DNA of 64,000 bases. Source: Ischnura elegans. Its lineage: Eukaryota; Arthropoda; Insecta; Odonata; Coenagrionidae. The position numbers and the translations under genes were made by a program. The notes beneath the pieces were generated by a model. The model did not search any database. It worked only from the letters and a program-made list of their open reading frames with translations, and had not been told where the DNA came from. The stretch lies in NCBI RefSeq assembly GCF_921293095.1, contig NC_060254.1, positions 56,714,069 to 56,778,068 on the forward strand, in the 5' to 3' direction. How positions within the stretch are numbered: position 1 is the first letter of the stretch; each line of letters starts with the position of its first letter. Positions 33,870-45,280 of the stretch are shown in pieces.

Positions 33870-34470
33870 ACGATCGTCATGAGTTCGTGACGTCATCCAT
33901 CTATCGAGGAAATGTTTAAACCCTTCGATTTTTCGCCGCAGGTAGGAGAAGGATCGAAAAACGGAATAAATAAGGGTGTTTTAACTTTGAGTATGGTATA
34001 TTAGTTGTTGATATACGAAAATGCGCAAGTTTCCACACGCTTTTCATGAGTTGATGACGTCATTAGAGTTTTATTTTGTTTACTTGCTCTGGGGGAGTGT
34101 TTATTTGAGGGGAAAATCGCTGAAACGAGAGTAAATTACAAAGAACTAATCGAGGAAGAAATATGAGGCCAAGAAATAGATAAGATACAGCGATCCACCC
34201 GGGATGACCTCGTGACGTCATAAACTTAACAGTTATAGGGTTTAGGGCCATCGAATTATTCTCCTATATACTGGAGAGACAGGCGACAGATCGGAGAAAC
34301 GGCGATCCACTCCCCATGACCTCGTGACGTCATCAGCTTATCAATTAAAGAGTTGGGGTCAATAGAGTTATTCTCGCGTATAGCTCGGGAAACAGGGGCG
34401 GGTAAGAAAAATATAGGTCTCTTTATTTTTCAAACTATCAAAATCGGCGATAAAAATAATTTGGTTTCAT
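33870..34470 (+). repeat. CRE-bearing tandem repeat, about four diverged units
   Basis: TGACGTCAT follows GAGTTCG, GAGTTGA or GACCTCG at about 33886, 34056, 34212 and 34325. Spacings are 115-170 bp. Shared inner blocks include GGGGTCAATAGAGTTATTCT / GGGCCATCGAATTATTCTCC and the terminal TTTTTCAAACTATC, AATCGGCGATAAAAAT. Each unit carries the full palindromic CRE. Confidence 0.72.
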
Positions 34471-35184
34471 TACGGTCGTCCCTCGCGCCCTCCCCCTGCT
34501 AGTAAGCAACCGTCCTACCATCACTCAGCCAAATACACGGCCAGGGATCTCAGGAAGTTGACTGCGTGGGCCCTTTCCCGCCCCCCAACGGAGGTCTAGC
34601 TATATAGCAGGGGTTGCACACCCCCGACTGTTGATTCGTTAAGTGGCATCCTCGGAAACGAGAAAATGGGCGTATCGCATTCGAATTCAATGGAGGTGCA
34701 TAAGAGGGGGCGGATGGTGTCATGGCTTTATAAGAGTCGTCGTTATCATCAGTACCCACATATGGAGGGGGGACTATTATTATCATCGCCATTTCATCGA
34801 CAGATGGGCTTATCCAGTTTCACGGTCCTGTCCATGCAACAGGAAAGATATATTAAAGCCCCGAATTCAGGATCCAATGCATCGAGATGAAAGCACGTGG
34901 GGTAATACGAATCGTTCTCTTACGAATGAAACAGGAGCCGCCTACCAGCAAATTCAGCTCAAACACATGGCAAGGGCTTCCCACGGGGTTTGGCACTCTT
35001 TTTTCTGTTCAAGAAATATATAAATACAATTAGTGTTGATGTTTGGTGCAAATGAGGTATAATTCTATGACAAAAAACTTACTAAATAGACCTATAATAG
35101 ACAAGATCTATATCTTGTATAAGGGGGTGAGAGGGGTACAAGTGATTTTTTCTAACCAGAGTTAGGTACAAAAAAATGTGTACG

Positions 35185-35332
35185 TAGGCTTCCGTGGTGA
35201 TTAAATTAATGATTAGTTTCCGGGTTAATACTGCGTCGACTCATTTTTGGCGGACGACAGTTTCGGGCGCGTTCCAGCTCCCGTCTTCGGGTCTTTTTTG
35301 GACCCGAAGAACGTCGCGATCGTCGCGCGCAG
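35185..35332. mobile_element. Partial fold-back element, truncated by family A
   Basis: GGCTTCCGTGGTGA, CGGACGACAGTTTCGGGCGC, and GTTCCAGCTCCCGTCTTCGG then TTTTTTGGACCCGAAG match one arm plus the short hairpin tip of the element at 39891. The right part stops where the family A copy begins. Confidence 0.65.
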
Positions 35333-35334
35333 TA

Positions 35335-35995
35335 GGGTGGTTTCCCATTATTTTTTTATTGCCTAAATCGAAAGATTATTGCTCCTGGAGTACGTATTTC
35401 ACACTTTTAGATTTTTAAATGGCGATATATATTTTTCGTGATTAAACGAAAAGTGAAAATTTTCAAGCGCGCGAAAACGCGACGGCTAAGTATGAATGCT
35501 GGGAAAACTCCGTGTGAGGTCGTTCTGGTTCCCGCTGCCGCATGTGAGGTGACCTTGGGGTAATGCTTTGAGCGCTGATACGACGCAGAATGCTAGCAGG
35601 TAGCAGAGTACCCTGCTAGCTGGTAGCGCTTGACTTAAATGAGGATTATTAATACCTTATCAAACGAAGAAAACTTTCCGACTTCAGCCAGTTTTAATAG
35701 GTGATTATTAAGACATGTTTCCCTGAGCTCTGCGCCTCATGCATGCATTGGTAATCTCAGACGATGTATAACTCCTATCCACTCGTATAGAAACTAGGTC
35801 CCTGTGACGTCACGTGGAGTGGCATCGCATGGGCGCCAATCTGGCCTTTTTCAAATGAGGATAAAAATTGACCATTGCCATTCTTTTAAACTGGTATTTC
35901 TAAAACCAAATAATTGTATATTATGAATACTTCTAATGGTGGGTAACGAATCGCAATCAATGCCTTTCGTTTGCTTTGATGGAGGAAACTACCCC
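35335..35995 (-). mobile_element. Family A TIR element, full-length copy (661 bp)
   Basis: The reverse-oriented copy begins on the plus strand with TAGGGTGGTTTCCC and ends GGAAACTACCCC. It is the copy closest to the one at 2370-3028. It interrupts a fold-back-type repeat fragment on its left. CRE-like and TATA-like blocks are retained. Confidence 0.87.
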
Positions 35996-36224
35996 ATTAT
36001 TTTTCGCGATCACTCTAATGATGATGATGATTCCCATCACTTTTTTCATCACTCGTCTGGTCGCTTTTTCCGTCGCTGAAACCGTCACTGAAACACCATA
36101 TCAGACAATCAGAACGCATGCCCGTAAGGAGCGATTGCAGGGCAACGTTTGACAATCATTGGAACGACATAAAGCTGTGATATCGGAAATGATGCAAGAA
36201 GCGACGCGACGTCGGGGGTGGCCG

Positions 36225-36325
36225 TGTGACTCAGAAAAATGATCACTCGAGCGATCATTTTTTCGGTCCTTGAAAACTGATTGCTCGAGTGATCACTAAG
36301 AGGGATGAAAAAAATGATCGTAGGT
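36225..36325. repeat. GATCACTCGAG palindromic cluster
   Basis: AATGATCACTCGAGCGATCATT is an imperfect palindrome, followed 30 bp later by GATTGCTCGAGTGATCACT in inverted sense. GATCAC words also recur at 36010 and in the 575-bp repeats. Confidence 0.6.
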
Positions 36326-36933
36326 TTCAGGCTTAAGCTTGACATGTAGAGACAACACAGTACAGTAATCGTGCAGTGATTTACCAATTTTTCGCGAACT
36401 TAAGTTAACTAACACTGGAAAAATTCTGAATAAATGCCTCATACGCCAACAATTAGGGCTATAGCAACTTACTAATCATTGCAGTTAGGGTTGGATTTTA
36501 TTGGAGAAATGCTGATTGAAATTCAGCCATCATCTTCATTTCCATTGTTTCATTACCACTAATTTGACCAGTGCTATCATAGTTATTTTAAATACACTAT
36601 AACACCACTCCAGTAGTTAATACTAAGCAATCTAGAGGGCTCTCCCGCGAATTTCTCTAAGTTTACCAAAGCAGCCACTCGCATCGCTGACGAAAAGGCA
36701 ATTCGACAAATTTGATTTCATAGGGAAACAAACTATATTTGGGGCAATAACCTAAAATATTGATGATGACATAATATGTATAATTTATAACTTTCCAAGG
36801 TAAACACGTCAATATCAACTCATGAGGTTTAAGTAATTTTAAAACGTATTTTGTGACCTGTGGGAGACACTATTATGAATAATACGCATCTCCAATCTGG
36901 TCTGGGCTTGCTCTCAAAGGCCCACTACGATAA

Positions 36934-37203
36934 CTAGATAAGGCTATCAGGAAAGCGCTGAGATCGATCACCAAGATCCCTAAATGGGCAGGTATTGAGG
37001 CATTATATTTAAAAACGGATGAAACACCACTAGAAGAAAAGCTGAAGACCCTAGGGAAGAAATTTTATGAACGAACATCATCATCCCAAGTTACCGATAT
37101 TGCTGCTCTAGGAGTAGCTAACTTAAATCCCTGGGACCGCTACTCTCGTCCGATCTCCTCTACAGGAAATCCGGAACACATGCCTCATCAACGGAATGCT
37201 TAA
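36934..37203 (+). pseudogene. LINE ORF C-terminus (Jockey/CR1-like)
   Basis: An open frame without a usable start runs from just after a TAA at 36931 to a TAA at 37201. It encodes about 89 residues beginning LDKAIRKALRSITKIPKWAG and ending near NLNPWDRYSRPISS. The block of an A-x-R-x-I-T-x-x-P-x-W start, a charged middle and an LGKKFYER stretch resembles the tail after the reverse transcriptase in Jockey-type LINEs. No reverse transcriptase is left upstream. Confidence 0.5.
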
Positions 37204-37278
37204 TGTATTCCCAGTCCTGGAAAAGGACTTTAAATTGAATCAACATCAGAGTGCCTGAAAAGGCGGAATGATGATAAA

Positions 37279-37853
37279 ACAAAAGCGACACTCTGACTAT
37301 TATGAATACGAAGCTGTTGTGTAGTTTAATAACGAGATTACAAAATCTCTGAACCCTACAAAGTGGAGATTAAATAAAACATGCGTCGACTACCATGTTT
37401 CTATAATAGCTAAAACTCAAGAGTTCATAATTAAATAAGATAAGAAGATAGGTATACAATAATAATACTAATACTTTTAGAAAATATCTCGCTCTGTACT
37501 CATAGCTACGCTGCGGAAATTATATTCAACCGATTTAAATGTGCCCTAAGTGGCAACTAGTGATGAGTGGAACTGTGATTTTCCGATCACTTCGATACCT
37601 GTGACTGCTACTCATCAGTAACGGTGATTCTTAACTGTGATTGCGATCACCGAGGTGAATCCTCTAAGAAGAAGGCGGTGATTTGTGGCGCTGCTATTCC
37701 TGCTACTTTGTCCAATTCAAGGAATGAGTTCTCCTCAAAAGGAACGAATAAACTTAAAGAAAATTGTAAAATTAGGCAAAATATTTTTTTTGAGGGAATA
37801 GTTCTGATTCCGAGTTTATATTACGATAATTAAGTAAATTTGATGTGGTAAAA
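37279..37853 (+). repeat. 575-bp direct repeat, copy 1
   Basis: Starts ACAAAAGCGACACTCTGAC and ends GATGTGGTAAA. It is nearly identical to 38302-38876, with about one change (AAATAAAAC against AATTAAAAC). The 69-residue frame inside is the same in both and is not recognised. Confidence 0.95.
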
Positions 37854-38301
37854 GAATTGATTAGGGGCAATCATTAAAATCCCGTCAGCATTTTTTAAAC
37901 ACCTTTAGCTGTATATTTCGTACAGAATGACTTATTTATCTCTTATGACTTGTTCTCTTTTACCGATTGCATGTAGTTCGCTCGCCAATCTGGAGCTCAA
38001 GACCGTTGCGTCTATGATTCGTAGCTAAAGCCGGTCATCGTCCTATAACATTTGGAAAAATTTACTGAGAGAACGAACTGATGTTAATTTAAAAAAAATG
38101 AGAAAATTTTATTATCTAGTCATTTGAAAGTACACGGCGTTCCTTAAAATAAATTGACCGTGGTTATAATGTATATCGCTATATTTACCTAAGCGGCATA
38201 TGTAAAAGGAGTAAACCCTATTTGTCACTCGAGTAACATATTAATTAATTGAAATTTCAATTTATTATATTATTTCTCTAATAAATGGCATAATTATCGA
38301 G

Positions 38302-38876
38302 ACAAAAGCGACACTCTGACTATTATGAATACGAAGCTGTTGTGTAGTTTAATAACGAGATTACAAAATCTCTGAACCCTACAAAGTGGAGATTAATTAA
38401 AACATGCGTCGACTACCATGTTTCTATAATAGCTAAAACTCAAGAGTTCATAATTAAATAAGATAAGAAGATAGGTATACAATAATAATACTAATACTTT
38501 TAGAAAATATCTCGCTCTGTACTCATAGCTACGCTGCGGAAATTATATTCAACCGATTTAAATGTGCCCTAAGTGGCAACTAGTGATGAGTGGAACTGTG
38601 ATTTTCCGATCACTTCGATACCTGTGACTGCTACTCATCAGTAACGGTGATTCTTAACTGTGATTGCGATCACCGAGGTGAATCCTCTAAGAAGAAGGCG
38701 GTGATTTGTGGCGCTGCTATTCCTGCTACTTTGTCCAATTCAAGGAATGAGTTCTCCTCAAAAGGAACGAATAAACTTAAAGAAAATTGTAAAATTAGGC
38801 AAAATATTTTTTTTGAGGGAATAGTTCTGATTCCGAGTTTATATTACGATAATTAAGTAAATTTGATGTGGTAAAT
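38302..38876 (+). repeat. 575-bp direct repeat, copy 2
   Basis: This copy is shifted 1023 bp from copy 1. The 448 bp between the copies (37854-38301) is AT-rich and shows no coding. The ends are not TG...CA and there is no visible target duplication, so a partial tandem duplication fits better than a pair of LTRs. Confidence 0.95.
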
Positions 38877-39474
38877 CAAGTTCAAGGTAAATCAAGCAAT
38901 CAAGTTCTAGACACGTGGAATAAATGAAACAAATGCACGCTCGACAGTTAATTCATATTTGGTATTCTACCTCAATCGGAAGCAGAGGGCATGGTTATGA
39001 TTGTATTTTCCTGGGTAATTTTCGTGTTCATTTGAATAATAGCCAATTCATAGTATTTGATCACTATCAAATCATTTGATAATTACCAAGCTTTATATTT
39101 GTAAAAGCTGCAGATTTTAAGTTGTCTATTCAATGTAAAGGCCGTATCGGCTGTAATTGAACGATTCAATAAATAAATAAAAATTAATAAAGAAAGAACG
39201 ATTTTTTCATGCGGTAATCACTCTTAAAAACTCTTGTACCTGAACATTTTTAAATACTTAATCGAGTACTTAAACGAATTCATGATTTGGTAGTTATCAA
39301 ATACTATGAATATGCAAATATTCAAATGAATACGAAAATTACCCAGGAAAATACAATAATAACCAGTCCCGCGGCTTCTCTCATGAATATACAAAATAAC
39401 TACCATATCGTTCAATGAACAACTAGTTACATCCGGTCTGGAGAAGGATCGAACAGTTGTCGAACGTTGTCTAA

Positions 39475-39727
39475 GATACTAAAATTATATTTAAATACTC
39501 TTCTCCGACATCTAATACTCAAAATCACATTTTAACAATTTAGGGTGGGTTTTGTTCATCATTTGTTCAAATCATTCCGATTATCTCTTGTTTTGCATTG
39601 GCCTAGTGCCCAGTAGATGGCAGCACCTCCGTAAGGATGTCCCAATTCATGCTCCCTTGTGGTTGGCTGCCCAGAATCTGGCTGGCTAAATACATGATGC
39701 CTAATGGCTAACGAGTTGGGACACGGC
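39475..39727. repeat. Second copy of the 27915-28165 repeat with 86-bp palindrome
   Basis: This segment aligns with 27915-28165 over its whole length at roughly 75-80 percent. It includes CTCTTCTCCGACATC, GTTCATCATTTG, GATGGCAGCAC and the 86-bp block 39638-39723. Both copies end at GAGTTGGGACACGGC. Confidence 0.75.
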
Positions 39728-39890
39728 TTTATTCTTCTATTTTACGTAATGGAAAAAGTTTCACTCACAGTCAGTGAAGTTATCAGTTATACCCAGAAAT
39801 CATGATCGTACCATTAGATGTTATTCCACCGAAAGATCTGCCAGTATTCTAGTGGGAATTATTACGGAGGCTTCCGCGGTGAGTTGATTC

Positions 39891-40136
39891 GTGATAGTTT
39901 TTTGGGTTCATTCCGTGTTTATTCTTATTTTGTGGACGACGGTTTCGGGTGCGTTCCAGCTCCCGTCTTCGGGTCCAAAAAGACCCGACCAACTTGGAAA
40001 TTAAACTTGGAATTGAAACTTTGAAATTGAAATTGGAACTTTGAATTGTTGGACCCGAAGACGGGAGCTGGAACGCGCCCGAAACTGTCGTCCACAAAAT
40101 AAGAGTAAACGCGGAATGAACCCGAAAAACTATCAC
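39891..40136. mobile_element. Fold-back element with 86-bp arms
   Basis: The left arm 39891-39976 and the right arm 40051-40136 are inverted copies with about six mismatches, joined by a 74-bp loop. GTTCCAGCTCCCGTCTTCGG near the inner end of each arm is a good marker. A related half-copy lies at 35190-35330 and a weak relative at 19505-19625. Confidence 0.85.
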
Positions 40137-40195
40137 CATTCTAATGGGAATATTTTATCTACTATTGCCATTATTAGTGGGAAGATTTTCGGATG

Positions 40196-40590
40196 AGAAA
40201 GTAAAAGGAAGGTGCTATTTCGCACTCGTCCAACCACACCTTGAATATGCAGCGAGCGTATGAGCCTTATTCCGTGAACTGAAGAAAATACAAAGGAAGG
40301 CTGCACGGCTCGTCAAAAACTGCTACGGGCGTACATATTAGCGTTACGCAGATGTTAAGCGAATTAGGCTGGGAGCTGCTGGATACTCGGAAGCTGCGCG
40401 ATAGGCTTAGATTGCTTAAAATTAAGAGTAGATATCTTTAATGAGCGACACGGAGAACATAATATTAGAGCCCCACTATATTTCCAGGTCCGACAGAAGC
40501 CATAAATTAAGAGAGAAATTTAGCCGAACAGATAGATATGCAAATTCCATTTTCTCCCGGATCACCAAGGACTTAAATAAATGCTAGTCG
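40196..40590 (+). pseudogene. LINE ORF C-terminus (CR1/Jockey-like)
   Basis: The plus strand reads LVQPHLEYAASVW, then LKKIQRKAARLV, then SVTQMLSELGWELLDTRK and LRDRLRLLKI, then diverged YFQVRQK and SILLPDHQGLK-like pieces. This is the classic tail of CR1/Jockey-type LINEs (QPHLEYASxVW, IQRxAARxV, LxWxxLxxRR). Stops and shifts are present, for instance a TGA in place of the codon after VW and another after YGRTY. Confidence 0.78.
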
Positions 40591-41125
40591 TAATTTCGTT
40601 AGAACATTTCCTTTTTATGTGTAAACGGCTGGTGTCCTAACACTCCCTGCCACACGCGTTTTAAGCGGATTGCGGGGTAGTATATATATGCAGATATATT
40701 CCATATTTCGCCAATGAATCACCACAGCCAGCCGAGTCACTAAGCACTCATTGAGTACTTGTAGGCACTCATTTGATGGGCTTTACTTCCAGCGATTAAG
40801 GAGTATGATTGTACACATGCCTGATATGTGGCGTGTGGTATGGAGTAGGGGAAGGAAGGGACGGTGCTTTGGTCGTTACCCTTCAATTCCACTTCTTTTC
40901 CGCCGAAATGGCGATATCATAAGAAGGCCGATAGAGTCCACGTGGGAGAGCGATAAAAAGATCGTTTATCTGACTGAAAGGGCCTTCCATCACGTGACCC
41001 CTGCGCCCCTGTTTCGCAATTGCTTCACGGCGCATCAACTCCGTGCGTAGAGCCGCACTCGACCATTCCAGGAACCATTATTACAATAAGAACGAAAAAT
41101 GTCCTACTACTCATCGCATATTTAA

Positions 41126-41318
41126 ATGGTGGCGCTGGCGGCGGGGTAGGGTCCTCGCCTGCAAAACAAAAGGTCGCGGGTTAGAGTCCCGCCTGGGTAA
41201 GTAGTCCCTATCCAGGGCATGGTTGTTTGTGCTCGTTATATTGTTAACTTGTTAATAACCCCGATGTAAAGAGCCGTATAAAGCGTTTTCGGTGGTATGG
41301 AAATAAATGACAAAATAA
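41126..41318 (+). mobile_element. tRNA-derived SINE, second family
   Basis: A tRNA-like head (GGCGGCGGGGTAGGGTCCTC, GCCTGCAAAACAAAAGGTCG, B-box-like GGTTAGAGTCC, CGCCTGGGT) is followed by about 110 bp of body and an AAATAAATGACAAAATAAAT tail. The B box differs from the consensus at one base. Confidence 0.7.
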
Positions 41319-41716
41319 ATATTCTTGTAACATGAAATTACTTAACTGCGTATACGTTAGAACACCAAGCATAACCACAATTTCGTAATTAAAAAGAAAT
41401 TGTAAGGAACTACTTTTTGAAGATCAGCTATAAATAAAAGAGATATAATTTTATCTTTATTTTTATATGATTAACTGACAAAAAATATGTAATATAGTTT
41501 TCGTTTCTTCATAAAAAATAAATATTCTTGTAAATAAATTACTCAACTGCGTATCTGTTGGAACACCAAGCATAACTACAATATCGTAATTAAAAAGAAA
41601 TTGTAAGGAACTATTATTTGAAGATAAGCTATAAATTAAAGAGATGGATGGTTATCTTTATTTATATATGATTAACTGATAAAAAGTATGTAATTTAGCT
41701 TTTGTTTCTTCATAAT
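41315..41716 (+). repeat. Tandem duplication, ~203-bp period
   Basis: AATAAATATTCTTGTAA starts near 41315 and 41518. Both units hold GAACACCAAGCATAAC, AATTAAAAAGAAATTGTAAG and TATGATTAACTGA in order, about 90 percent identical. The first unit joins the tail of the SINE at 41126. Confidence 0.85.
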
Positions 41717-41909
41717 CAGAGAAAATATCGATTTTCTGATTAAAAAATGCATTTTCCTATTTCTAAACATTTTTGCCTATGCAAGCACCTTATGACGAGC
41801 CAGCGGCTCAGAGGGACTTTTATTGTAAACATTTATAAAATTTCTATAGGATCAAATTGTAGACTTTCCCTTGTTATTTTTTAATATTTAAATTACATTG
41901 ATATTTGGT

Positions 41910-42600
41910 CAATGAATGATATTTGGTCAGCATCTAGTGACGAGAGTTTATATCCACAATGCATTTTTTTGGCCACATGCGTGGATATTAGCATTATTAC
42001 ATCATACATCTTTTATATGTAACTTTTTTTTAACTGAAGAAATTAATACCCAATTTCAACGGCAATTAAAAGTGTGTGTGAGGTTCATTTATGACCTTAA
42101 AAAAGATGAACATCCCCTTATTTTTCCAAGTTAGAATGGCCAAAAGCTAAAAGAAGGAGGGAATGCATGCTGGCCTCCTTTTTATTTAAAAATTTCAATT
42201 GTAAACAGCCTGAATATATCATGCAATTTTTCAGTTCACAGAGGAAAATCGAAATGTTGCAACTCGAATGTCACCAGATTTTTTAATTGTTCCACATCGT
42301 CAAACCACTACATGCAATAAATCCTTTTCTGTAGTTAAGGCAAGGATTTGGAAAAGTTCTCCAGAACTAATTAAAAACTCCATATCGTTGCTGCCTTTCA
42401 AAAATATACCCTTCAATAAAATGCTATTACATATGATAAAAATTAATTTTACCAATATGCTAGTTTTTTCTGCTACCATTATTGTATCATTTATTGTATG
42501 TACCTATTTGCTGTGTACTCGAGCTCTGATACTAATGTATACCTTTATATGTTCCTAGTGGAACAAGAGTACAAGAACAATAAACATTTCTTTATCTTTA
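41910..42600 (+). pseudogene. LINE ORF C-terminus and 3' end (CR1/Jockey-like, second family)
   Basis: One frame gives FFLTEEINTQFQRQLKVCVR followed by FIYDLKKDEHPL (about 42020-42115). After a frame shift another gives RMSPDFLIVPHRQTT, NKSFSVVKARIWKSSPELIK and SISLLPFKNI (42265-42415). These are the Q-R-x-x-N-x-x-x-R-F-I-F and SFSxxAxxxWNSLP blocks of LINE tails. An AATAAACATTTCTTTATC stretch near 42580-42597 probably ends the element. Confidence 0.7.
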
Positions 42601-43918
42601 TGTAATGTGAAATGATCTATTTACGGATACATAACTTCAACATTATAAAAATCTGCGCTGCGGATAGTTTTGTAAACAGATGAAAGAGGCGACCGAAGTG
42701 GCTACATTAATCATGTTTCTGCCGGAAGGAATGGGGTATCCTCTATCTTTCTCCCGAGATTCCTGGAGCCAATGGCGGGGGAGGGAATCGTCTCGAGGAA
42801 TATTTGAGGCCCGGAATCGCTTCAAGAATAAATGATTGTGAACGCCTGGGACAGAGCAGCAATCCGCGCTCACCCCCCGAGTTAAAGAGCGTTAAATAGG
42901 GTCCGCGGCGAAGCAGAATAGAAGTGGCCCTTTTATTTTTACGACCGCCCTCGCATTTCCGAGCCAAAATGGCGAAAGATATCGAGCAGAAAAAGCGCTA
43001 AGAGAATTGGGAGAGCGATTAGAGCCAGCGAAATAAAGAGAAGAAATGCTTGGCTTGGAATAAAACCCACCATATCGGACCACCGAGCCATGAAGAACAG
43101 TTATATCTGCAGCACCCTTAGATGTCATACCTTCTCTTATGTCCATTCTTTTCACTAAAGAATGAAAATGAATAATGTTCCGTAAAACCGGGGTTACTTG
43201 AAATGGTCACTTACCTACTCCTATTTTTAAAAGGTCTTGCATCAATATAATCTTAATAGTCGCCTATTTACAGCCCAAATCATCCACTGTATTTGCACTA
43301 AGCACTGAATAGTTTACTGGTAAATGATACGAATCCACAAACGAAAATCGTACCAAATCATTTCAAGTAATGTCGGTTTACGGTATAACTAATTATAGGC
43401 ATAAATAAAGCTAAATACATATACTGACTATTATGACGACGAACCTGCAGTGGAGAGAAGTTGCTGAAAATGCTTTTGGGAGAGTTCTGATGAAACTAAG
43501 ATCACTTCAGCGTACTGTGGAAAGGATTGCGAAAGAAAAAGCGAAAGAGATATGCTATAAGATTTCAGACTTGACGGCGATAGGCCGCCAAAAAGTATGC
43601 CTCCCATCACTGGTGAAGAGGGCAGAAGCTCTTCTTCATATGAGTGAAGGTGGATACCAGAGTGGTCAGTGTAGCGACACTTTCTTAACTGCAGTCATAG
43701 TAAATTTACCTTTTACGGTTGTAGTAATGCGATGTAGATAGCAAGGCGAAACAGCCATATCCTTATCCCGAGGAGTCGCAGCAGCTCCATTTTTTAAATA
43801 TCAGGCGTGATAAAATTCTCTCAGGTAAAACATTCCCGAGGTAAAATTATCCCCATTCTAACCTCCGGGCACGGTATTCCCAAAATGGTGCATCGGTCAA
43901 CTGTGATAAAGTTATGAG
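42601..43918. other. Spacer with two unrecognised frames
   Basis: A 102-codon plus frame at 43433-43741 (helical-looking start, RxLQRTVERIAKEKAKE) and minus frames at 42643-43155 have no known domain. Confidence 0.3.
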
Positions 43919-44045
43919 GATAGGAAAATGAAACGTGAGATCACTTAGGACCTGCCTGAAGTTGAAAATACAAAGTGTGAACCTTGACGAACTGGGAATC
44001 AGCGAAATAAAGTGGCCTGAATGGAAAGACCTTTTGTGTGGAGTT
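43919..44045 (+). pseudogene. Apurinic-type endonuclease fragment of a LINE
   Basis: The plus strand reads MRIGK-stop-NVRSLRTCLKLKIQ, then LDELGISEIKWPEW. NVRSL near the start and LGISEIRW about 20-25 residues later are the first two blocks of the endonuclease domain of RTE- and Jockey-type LINEs. Only this 125-bp piece is recognisable. Its relation to the reverse-transcriptase scrap 0.8 kb downstream is possible but unproven. Confidence 0.55.
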
Positions 44046-44869
44046 GCAAATTTTCAAGTTGCTACCTTGATAAAACGTCATTCTCTAATTTTGTCCCGCT
44101 TTTTTTTAGATTTTATCCCACTGTACGACGTTTCGAATATGCAGGTATTGGCTACATTGGGAAAGAGAGAGGGGATGTGTGTTTGGAGACACACAGCGGC
44201 TACCCGCGGCCCCGGCTGACGCTGAAGCTTGTGGTCAACAGATTATTCCGGGTCTTCAAAACCGAAAAATAGAAAACACATAAACGGGTTCAAATAATTT
44301 AAGATTATTGAGCGCAGAAGGGTGAGTATAAATAGAAATTCTGAGTTGGCTTTGGGATTAAGTGAGTAAGCTCTGAGAAGAGTCGTCAGACGGGTATTCC
44401 GTACGGCCGTAGGATTTTCCGTGGGAAAGCGACACTCTTGAGCGGCGATAAACTAAAATGTCGGCATAAAAGCAAAGAGGCCGGCGAAATGAAAAATCTC
44501 GTGGAGGCTGTGGGCACACGGGTGAAAACGGTAGGAGAAGAATGTCCAATAAAACTAGTAATCTGGAAAGCAGAAGAGGAGAAAGCCGTAAAGAGATGTG
44601 CTTCGAGGAAGCGTGGAATTCAAAGGCCAAACAAAAAGAGTGAGGGATAATAAAATAGTTCGTCTACCAAATGTAAACGTGACAACAATTCCAAAAAGAC
44701 AGACGGGATATATACGATACGAAGGCATCAGGAGCTACAAGGACACCAGTTGATAATATATACCTTCTTAGCAAAGAGAAGACAAGTGTTTTCTTTTTCC
44801 CTAAATATGCCAGTAAGTTGTCTCTGGAAAGAATTTGACAACTTACCTGCCTCACAAAAAAACTTTTTT

Positions 44870-45280
44870 ACAAATTACAGCCATGCGGTCTGATCGAAAA
44901 AATATTAAATTGGATGCGTGACTTTCTGAGTGAACGTGAGCAAAAGTAGTTGTCGACGGAATTTACTATGATGCTGTTAGAGTGATATCCGAGGTCCCGC
45001 AAGGAAGTGTAATTGGCCACCCCACCATTAGCTCTTTGCATACAAAAAATACCTCTCCTTCCGAATCGGTAGCAGAATAAGTTTCTTTGCTGATGAAGCT
45101 TTCACCTATTGCGGGATATAGTGAAATGAAAGATAATATTTAAATAATTGTATATCACCTAAGCAACGTTCATTTGTGGAGCCAAGAAAAGGGACTGAAA
45201 GAAACTAAATCCCACTGAAGAAGATTTCTTGCGTTGGAAGTCTAACTATCCCATACAGCTGCTGTGGATAGAGCAAGCTT
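44870..45280 (+). pseudogene. LINE reverse-transcriptase fragment, heavily decayed (CR1/Jockey-like)
   Basis: Across three frames the plus strand gives LIEKILNWMRDFLSEREQK, then VISEVPQGSVIGHP, then ISFFADEAFTYCGI-like, then LSNVHLWSQEKGLKETKS. These match, in order, the G-x-x-G-x-L-x-x-W-x-x-x-F-L, SGVPQGSVLGP, FADD and WSxxW blocks of the reverse transcriptase palm. The FADD box has become FADE, and many stops are present. Confidence 0.65.

Noticed and set aside
37624..38856. Identical 69-residue frames as a duplicated small gene
   Set aside because: They are identical only because the DNA is duplicated; no domain, signal peptide or start context supports coding.
37279..38876. 575-bp repeats as LTRs of a retrotransposon
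   Set aside because: No TG...CA ends, no target duplication, no primer-binding site or polypurine tract, and only 448 bp between them with no coding.
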